In this document: in pieces, positions 6,099 to 9,815 of the stretch
Numbering within the stretch: the first letter of the stretch is position 1
How the letters are laid out: every line of letters starts with the position of its first letter
Origin: Kiritimatiellia bacterium
GTDB taxonomy: Bacteria; Verrucomicrobiota; Kiritimatiellia; RFP12; UBA1067
Reading direction: 5' to 3'
DNA length: 9,815 nt
NCBI GenBank assembly: GCA_024405255.1
Contig: JAKSOY010000165.1
Coordinates: 1 to 9,815, forward strand
Position numbers and translations under genes: made by a program
The notes under the pieces: model-generated
Database searches by the model: none
What the model saw: the letters and a program-made list of their open reading frames with translations, nothing else
What the model was told of the DNA's origin: nothing

Positions 6099-8558
6099 AT
6101 GAAATCCTTTCTGAAAAAGTTCAACGATTTTTCCGTGCCGGCTTCGCGTATCGCGTTCATGCCGGGTCGCGGGGACTATTTGATGGCGGTTCTTACGGGG
6201 GTCGCTTTCTTTGTGCTGGCCAGCGTGTGGTCGTATCCGCTGGTCCATCCCAACCTGTGGTCGGAAGTCGCCGTGGCGGCGGGGACCCGTCCGCCCGAGT
6301 GTGTGCCTGGCGGTCTTTGGCGCGGGCTGGTTGGTTTCCTGTTCGAGAATGCCGGTCTTGTGTCCGGATTCTGGTGGCTGGGGGTGCTCGGAAAGCTGGC
6401 CGGTGCCGTGACGGTCGCTTGTACCTATTTTGTTTTGCGAAGCATCTTGCCGCAGTATCTTGAAATTCAGTTGCGAAGCTACATCCGGCGTCGGTGGTTG
6501 GTGCGGTGCTTGATTGGGTTGTGCGCTTTCCTTTTTTGCTGTTCCGATCCAGTGTGGCGTATCTTCCAGCATTTCGGGCCGGAGGCGCTTATTGTCCTTC
6601 TGAGCTTTGTCGCGTTGGCATTCTTCTATCGGTTCCTGCAGAACGGTTTTCGCGTGGCGCTCATCCTGGCGTATTTGTTGACGGGAGTTTTGGCGGCTGA
6701 ATCGCCAGTCGGGTTTGTTCTCGTGGCCTTTTTGACGGTGGGGCTCATCCGGGCGCAGAATCTCGATCTGGTGGACGACAACCACGTACTTTTCAGCGTG
6801 ATGGCGTTGCAACGCCTCAAATGGCAGCTGTCGTTTTGCTGGCTGTTCGGTTTTGCCGCGACGCTGTCCTATGATTTCTATGCGTTCTTTCAAGCTGACG
6901 GATTGGCGGCGACCGGCCTTGAGACACCGGCCTTCGTGGTGAGCTTCTTCACGACCTGGTGGAAGGGGGTCGTCGGCGCGGCTTCGCCGATCGGCTGGGC
7001 GTTGGGTATCTCCTTGGCGTTTGTCCCGTATCTGCTTTCACTCCTGCTGATGCGGCGGGCGACGAATACGGAAAAATTCCTGCCGTATGAAATTGCGGGT
7101 TTCTTCCTCGTCAGTGGCACGTTTGCCTTGCTGCAGCTGTGCGGTTTTTCCCGTGCCTGGTTCTGGACGTGGGTTTCGTTCCCGCCGATGTTGCCGAGTG
7201 GCGTGTTGGCGACGGCGTTTATGTTGATGTGCACGATTTCGGGGATGTTCGCGCTGGCTGTCGCGGGTGTGGATTTGTGGTGTCGCGATTATCGGCTTGT
7301 CGCTGTCCGCCTCTACAACGATCCGACGTTGGAGCAGCCGGAAGACGATCGAATTTCCCTTTCCGTCCGTGTCATCCGTATGGTGCGTCTCGGCCTGTTG
7401 GCTGTCGTGCTGATGAGCTTGTTGGGCTTTACCGTGTGGGGTCGTCACCAGGTGACCACGCGCCGCCTGCTGGGGCTGGTCGACGAGTACCTCACGGAGA
7501 CGGTGCGGGAATGCGCCGCGACCCATTGGCTGTTCACGGACGGTGTGTTCGATCCCTTGCTGGAAGTGCGTTCGGCCGCACTCGGTCATCCCATTTCACC
7601 CGTTTCGATGATGGCGTCGAAAGGCGCTTACGACGCCTATCTGCGGACGCGTACGGCGCGTGACAAGGAGGACCGCACGGTGTTTGAGACGAGCGTCCTC
7701 TCGGCGTTCCGCCTGTGGGCCGAGAAGAAGACGATTCGGATGAAGGAAACGGCTTTTCAGCTCGGGTTTGAAAACTGGCGCCGGCGTGAGAAGGAGACGC
7801 CGACCTGCCTCGGCGTGGTGGCGACAGGCGCCGAGGTGCCGGCGGATGAAGTCAAACGTGCGCGCGATGTCGCGCATGTGCTGGCAGGACGAACACTTGG
7901 CCTCTACGCCGATGCCGGTGCGGGACAGAAACTGGATTGTCCTGACGGCGAGATCGTCCGTGTTTTCGAGTCCGTTCAGTGGCGTCTTGCGCGCCTTGCG
8001 CAGCATCGTGCGGCCGCGCATGATCGTGCGAACGAAATGCCTCTCGCCGCCGCCGAGAAGAAACTGGCGGACCGTTTGGATGACGAGAACGTCTCGTTCC
8101 GTGAAATCCAGAAGAAGGTCGAGGGATTGCAGCGTAAGACAAATCCCGTACTGACGCCGCGCGAAGGACTCGGCATTGCGCTCCGCCGCCACGATTTCAT
8201 CATGGCGCGCCGCTATGCGTTGCCCATTCTCAATGGCGACCCCGACGATCCCCATGCAAACTACGCGATGGGCATGAGCCATTTCGTCGAAGAACGCTGG
8301 GGCCAGGCCATCCGTTTCCTTGAACGTGTCCACAAGAAGATGCCGAATGAGTCCGCCGTGATGAACAACATGGCGGTGGCCTATTGGAAGGACAATCGTC
8401 TGGAGGACGCCGTCTACTGGGCCGTGATGGCGCTCAAGGCGAATCCGGATTCGGCTGAGGTGAAGGACAATCTTGCACGGATTCACAAGGACTATTTAGC
8501 GTTGAAACAGAAGCGACTGGAACAGAAGGCCAAAGAGGCCGATATCAAATCGAATTAA
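6099..8558 (+). CDS. Polytopic membrane protein with C-terminal TPR repeats
   Basis: I do not recognise a named family for this 819-aa protein. The N-terminal ~450 residues hold about ten hydrophobic segments (roughly 28-46, 86-112, 134-148, 162-178, 185-216, 243-263, 291-316, 330-348, 365-390 and 430-447). After the last one comes a soluble region of about 370 residues. Two TPR units, 34 residues apart, are clear at about 718-750 and 752-784 (the second reads MNNMAVAYWKDNRLEDAVYW at its core), with a degenerate one possible at 688-716. The C-terminus is a charged Lys/Glu-rich helix. The architecture of many TMs followed by TPRs recalls GT-C-type membrane glycosyltransferases and O-antigen/polymer-handling proteins, but I see no catalytic motif that proves it. 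It starts 21 nt after the HemD stop; GGAG (6080-6083) and GGGGAAAGAAG (6085-6095) give a good Shine-Dalgarno for the ATG at 6099. No promoter is visible in that gap, so it is probably co-transcribed with the tetrapyrrole gene. Confidence 0.85.
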   Translation: MKSFLKKFNDFSVPASRIAFMPGRGDYLMAVLTGVAFFVLASVWSYPLVHPNLWSEVAVAAGTRPPECVPGGLWRGLVGFLFENAGLVSGFWWLGVLGKLAGAVTVACTYFVLRSILPQYLEIQLRSYIRRRWLVRCLIGLCAFLFCCSDPVWRIFQHFGPEALIVLLSFVALAFFYRFLQNGFRVALILAYLLTGVLAAESPVGFVLVAFLTVGLIRAQNLDLVDDNHVLFSVMALQRLKWQLSFCWLFGFAATLSYDFYAFFQADGLAATGLETPAFVVSFFTTWWKGVVGAASPIGWALGISLAFVPYLLSLLLMRRATNTEKFLPYEIAGFFLVSGTFALLQLCGFSRAWFWTWVSFPPMLPSGVLATAFMLMCTISGMFALAVAGVDLWCRDYRLVAVRLYNDPTLEQPEDDRISLSVRVIRMVRLGLLAVVLMSLLGFTVWGRHQVTTRRLLGLVDEYLTETVRECAATHWLFTDGVFDPLLEVRSAALGHPISPVSMMASKGAYDAYLRTRTARDKEDRTVFETSVLSAFRLWAEKKTIRMKETAFQLGFENWRRREKETPTCLGVVATGAEVPADEVKRARDVAHVLAGRTLGLYADAGAGQKLDCPDGEIVRVFESVQWRLARLAQHRAAAHDRANEMPLAAAEKKLADRLDDENVSFREIQKKVEGLQRKTNPVLTPREGLGIALRRHDFIMARRYALPILNGDPDDPHANYAMGMSHFVEERWGQAIRFLERVHKKMPNESAVMNNMAVAYWKDNRLEDAVYWAVMALKANPDSAEVKDNLARIHKDYLALKQKRLEQKAKEADIKSN

Positions 8559-8570
8559 AAGGAGAAACAG

Positions 8571-9443
8571 ATGAGAAGACAAGTGATGTTGGCACTGGCG
8601 CTGGCCGCGATGACCCTCGGTGTCGGGGCGGCTGAAGCGAAGTATGGATTCGTATTCTTCCGCGGAAACGGCGAGAGGGGCGTCTATCTCGCGACGAGCG
8701 CGGACGGTCTCAACTGGACCGAACAGAACGGCGGGAAGTCCGTGCTGCCGGCGACGCTGGACGACAAGATCACGCGCGATCCGAGCGTGTGCGTGGGTCC
8801 CGACGGCAAGTACCACATCGTCTTCACGACATCGTGGCATCATCGTGGATTCGGCGTCGCGCATTCCGACGATCTCTATCATTGGACGACGCCCGAATTC
8901 GTGCCGATCAATGAGGACTGGAAAGAAGCCAAGAACACCTGGGCCCCGGAGATCGTGTGGGACGCGGATGCAAAACAGTATTTCGTCGTGTGGGCGACAG
9001 CGCACCGCGATCCGGGCGATCATCGCCAGTACTACACGACGACGAAGGATTTCAAAACCTGGGCGCCGCGCAAGCTTTACTACGATCCGGGACATAGCGT
9101 GATCGACGCGTTCCCGTTCCGCTTCAAGGGCAAATGGGTGATGATCGCGAAGAACGAAACGCACAAGCCGGTCGCGCACGATCTCCATTTCGTCCGTTCG
9201 AAGGCGGGTGCGTACGGTCCGTGGGAAAAGGAAGGCGCGCCGTTTACCGACAAGACGAAGTTCTGGGCCGAAGGCGCCACGGCGCTCGAACTCGAGAACG
9301 GCCTGTGGGTGGTCTACTTCGACTGCTACAACAAGGGCCACTACGGCGCGCGTCTCACGCGCGACTTCAAGACATTTACCGAAACGCCGTTCACGCTTCC
9401 CAAGGGCATCCGTCACGGGACGGCCTTCCGTTTGAAAAAGTAA
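8571..9443 (+). CDS. Secreted GH43-like five-bladed beta-propeller glycoside hydrolase
   Basis: This 290-aa protein starts with a Sec signal peptide (basic MRRQ, hydrophobic Leu/Ala core, likely cut after AEA at residue 23). The mature part has the repeating blade signatures of clan GH-F propellers: YLATSADGLNWTEQ (39-52), RDPSVCVGPDGKYHIVFTTS (69-88), GVAHSDDLYHW (95-105), WAPEIVWDADAKQYFVVWAT (124-143) and YYTTTKDFKTWAPRKLYYD. Candidate catalytic acids by family analogy are Asp70 (RDP), Asp179 (IDAFP) and Glu234 (AEGA); His282 in RHGTA matches the usual late HG motif. The relatives I know with this pattern act on alpha-L-arabinosides, xylosides or galactofuranosides; which applies here cannot be read. 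It is shorter than many GH43 enzymes, with no accessory beta-sandwich domain. The Shine-Dalgarno AAAAGGAG (8557-8564) overlaps the upstream stop codon, and the gap to that gene is 12 nt. It precedes a second secreted hydrolase, which suggests joint action on one polysaccharide. Confidence 0.85.
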   Translation: MRRQVMLALALAAMTLGVGAAEAKYGFVFFRGNGERGVYLATSADGLNWTEQNGGKSVLPATLDDKITRDPSVCVGPDGKYHIVFTTSWHHRGFGVAHSDDLYHWTTPEFVPINEDWKEAKNTWAPEIVWDADAKQYFVVWATAHRDPGDHRQYYTTTKDFKTWAPRKLYYDPGHSVIDAFPFRFKGKWVMIAKNETHKPVAHDLHFVRSKAGAYGPWEKEGAPFTDKTKFWAEGATALELENGLWVVYFDCYNKGHYGARLTRDFKTFTETPFTLPKGIRHGTAFRLKK

Positions 9444-9455
9444 GGAGAAGAGGAA

Positions 9456-9815
9456 ATGAAAAAACTGTTGATTGCTTCGTTGACGTTGAGTGTGGCCGCC
9501 GGCGTGTGGGCGATGCCCGAGGTGCGTGCGTTCGCGGTGCCGACAGGTGCGGCACGTGAAATGACGGGCCCGCTCTTCTGGATGCACGGCACGGAGTCCG
9601 AGGCGCGTCTGCGCGAATACGTGGGGCGCGTGGACGAATCAGGCCAGGGCATTCTCACGACCGAGTCGCGTCCGCACAACGACTGGATGGGTCCGACCTG
9701 GTGGCGCGACCTTCGCATCATCATCGACGAAGCGAAGAAGCGCGGCATGAAAGTGATGCTGTTCGACGACTACTGGTGGCCGAGCCAGGGCATGGGCGGC
9801 AAGTATCCGATTCCG
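9456..9815 (+). CDS. Secreted GH106-like glycoside hydrolase, N-terminal part (cut by window end)
   Basis: An open frame of 120 codons runs from the ATG at 9456 to the window edge without a stop. The N-terminus MKKLLIASLTLSVAAGVWA is a Sec signal peptide, with cleavage plausible after residue 19. The mature start contains the pattern of large (beta/alpha)8 hydrolases of the alpha-L-rhamnosidase GH106-like group: GPLFWMHG (38-45), a helix with RLREYVGRV, GQGILTTESRPH (63-74), WWRDLRIIIDEAKKRGMKVM (82-101) and FDDYWWPSQGMGGK (103-116), the last resembling the DExxWPSGxAGG signature of that group. The family call rests on these motifs alone and other related TIM-barrel families are possible. A strong Shine-Dalgarno, AAGGAGAAGAGG (9442-9453), begins in the stop codon of the GH43-like gene, with a 12-nt gap, so the two are almost certainly co-transcribed. 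The rest of the gene, including the catalytic residues, lies beyond the window. Confidence 0.8.
   Translation, partial: MKKLLIASLTLSVAAGVWAMPEVRAFAVPTGAAREMTGPLFWMHGTESEARLREYVGRVDESGQGILTTESRPHNDWMGPTWWRDLRIIIDEAKKRGMKVMLFDDYWWPSQGMGGKYPIP

Noticed and set aside
5685..6893. 402-codon open frame on the - strand across the HemD end and the membrane-protein start
   Set aside because: It overlaps two convincing + strand genes and gives a low-complexity Gln/Arg/His protein without motifs.
7596..8486. 296-codon open frame on the - strand opposite the TPR region
   Set aside because: The + strand shows TPR periodicity. The antisense product has no recognisable features.
8496..9587. 363-codon open frame on the - strand opposite the GH43-like gene
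   Set aside because: It is a composition shadow. The + strand has a signal peptide, propeller motifs and a strong Shine-Dalgarno.

Overview
The window reads as chromosomal DNA of a GC-rich Gram-negative-type bacterium. It carries the end of an rRNA operon, an inner-membrane RND pump and secreted glycoside hydrolases with Sec signal peptides. The paired secreted hydrolases, the membrane/TPR protein and the fused tetrapyrrole gene fit the Verrucomicrobiota/Kiritimatiellota/Lentisphaerota (PVC) group. That placement is an inference at low to moderate confidence, because no marker here was compared with a database. Every convincing gene is on the + strand.

Layout. Positions 1-226 are the 3' end of a 23S rRNA and 304-420 are a complete 5S rRNA. 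Two tandem GC-rich hairpins follow (437-480), the second being a strong terminator candidate. Next is about 200 bp of very GC-rich, gene-free DNA with an 11-C run and two near-identical 26-bp repeats (595-620 and 638-663). A well-formed sigma70-type promoter (674-702) then sits directly in front of a full-length HAE1/AcrB-like RND transporter (713-3904). No adaptor or outer-membrane partner lies beside it.

A second well-formed promoter (3943-3971) drives a 699-aa tetrapyrrole fusion protein (3978-6077). Its parts are the porphobilinogen deaminase (HemC) catalytic domains, uroporphyrinogen-III methyltransferase (CobA/SUMT) and uroporphyrinogen-III synthase (HemD). Together they should take porphobilinogen to precorrin-2, the branch point for siroheme and cobalamin. 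The HemC part lacks the C-terminal domain that normally carries the dipyrromethane-cofactor cysteine.

Three tightly spaced genes follow, separated by 21, 12 and 12 nt, each with a strong Shine-Dalgarno sequence: an 819-aa polytopic membrane protein with C-terminal TPRs (6099-8558), a secreted GH43-like five-bladed propeller protein (8571-9443), and the N-terminus of a secreted GH106-like glycoside hydrolase cut by the window end (9456-9815).

The two most interesting signals are the HemC that lacks its cofactor domain and the translation-start pattern. Both genes that follow a recognisable promoter have the -10 box only about 6-10 nt from the ATG and no Shine-Dalgarno sequence, which predicts leaderless mRNAs. 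The genes inside the operon all have strong Shine-Dalgarno sequences.
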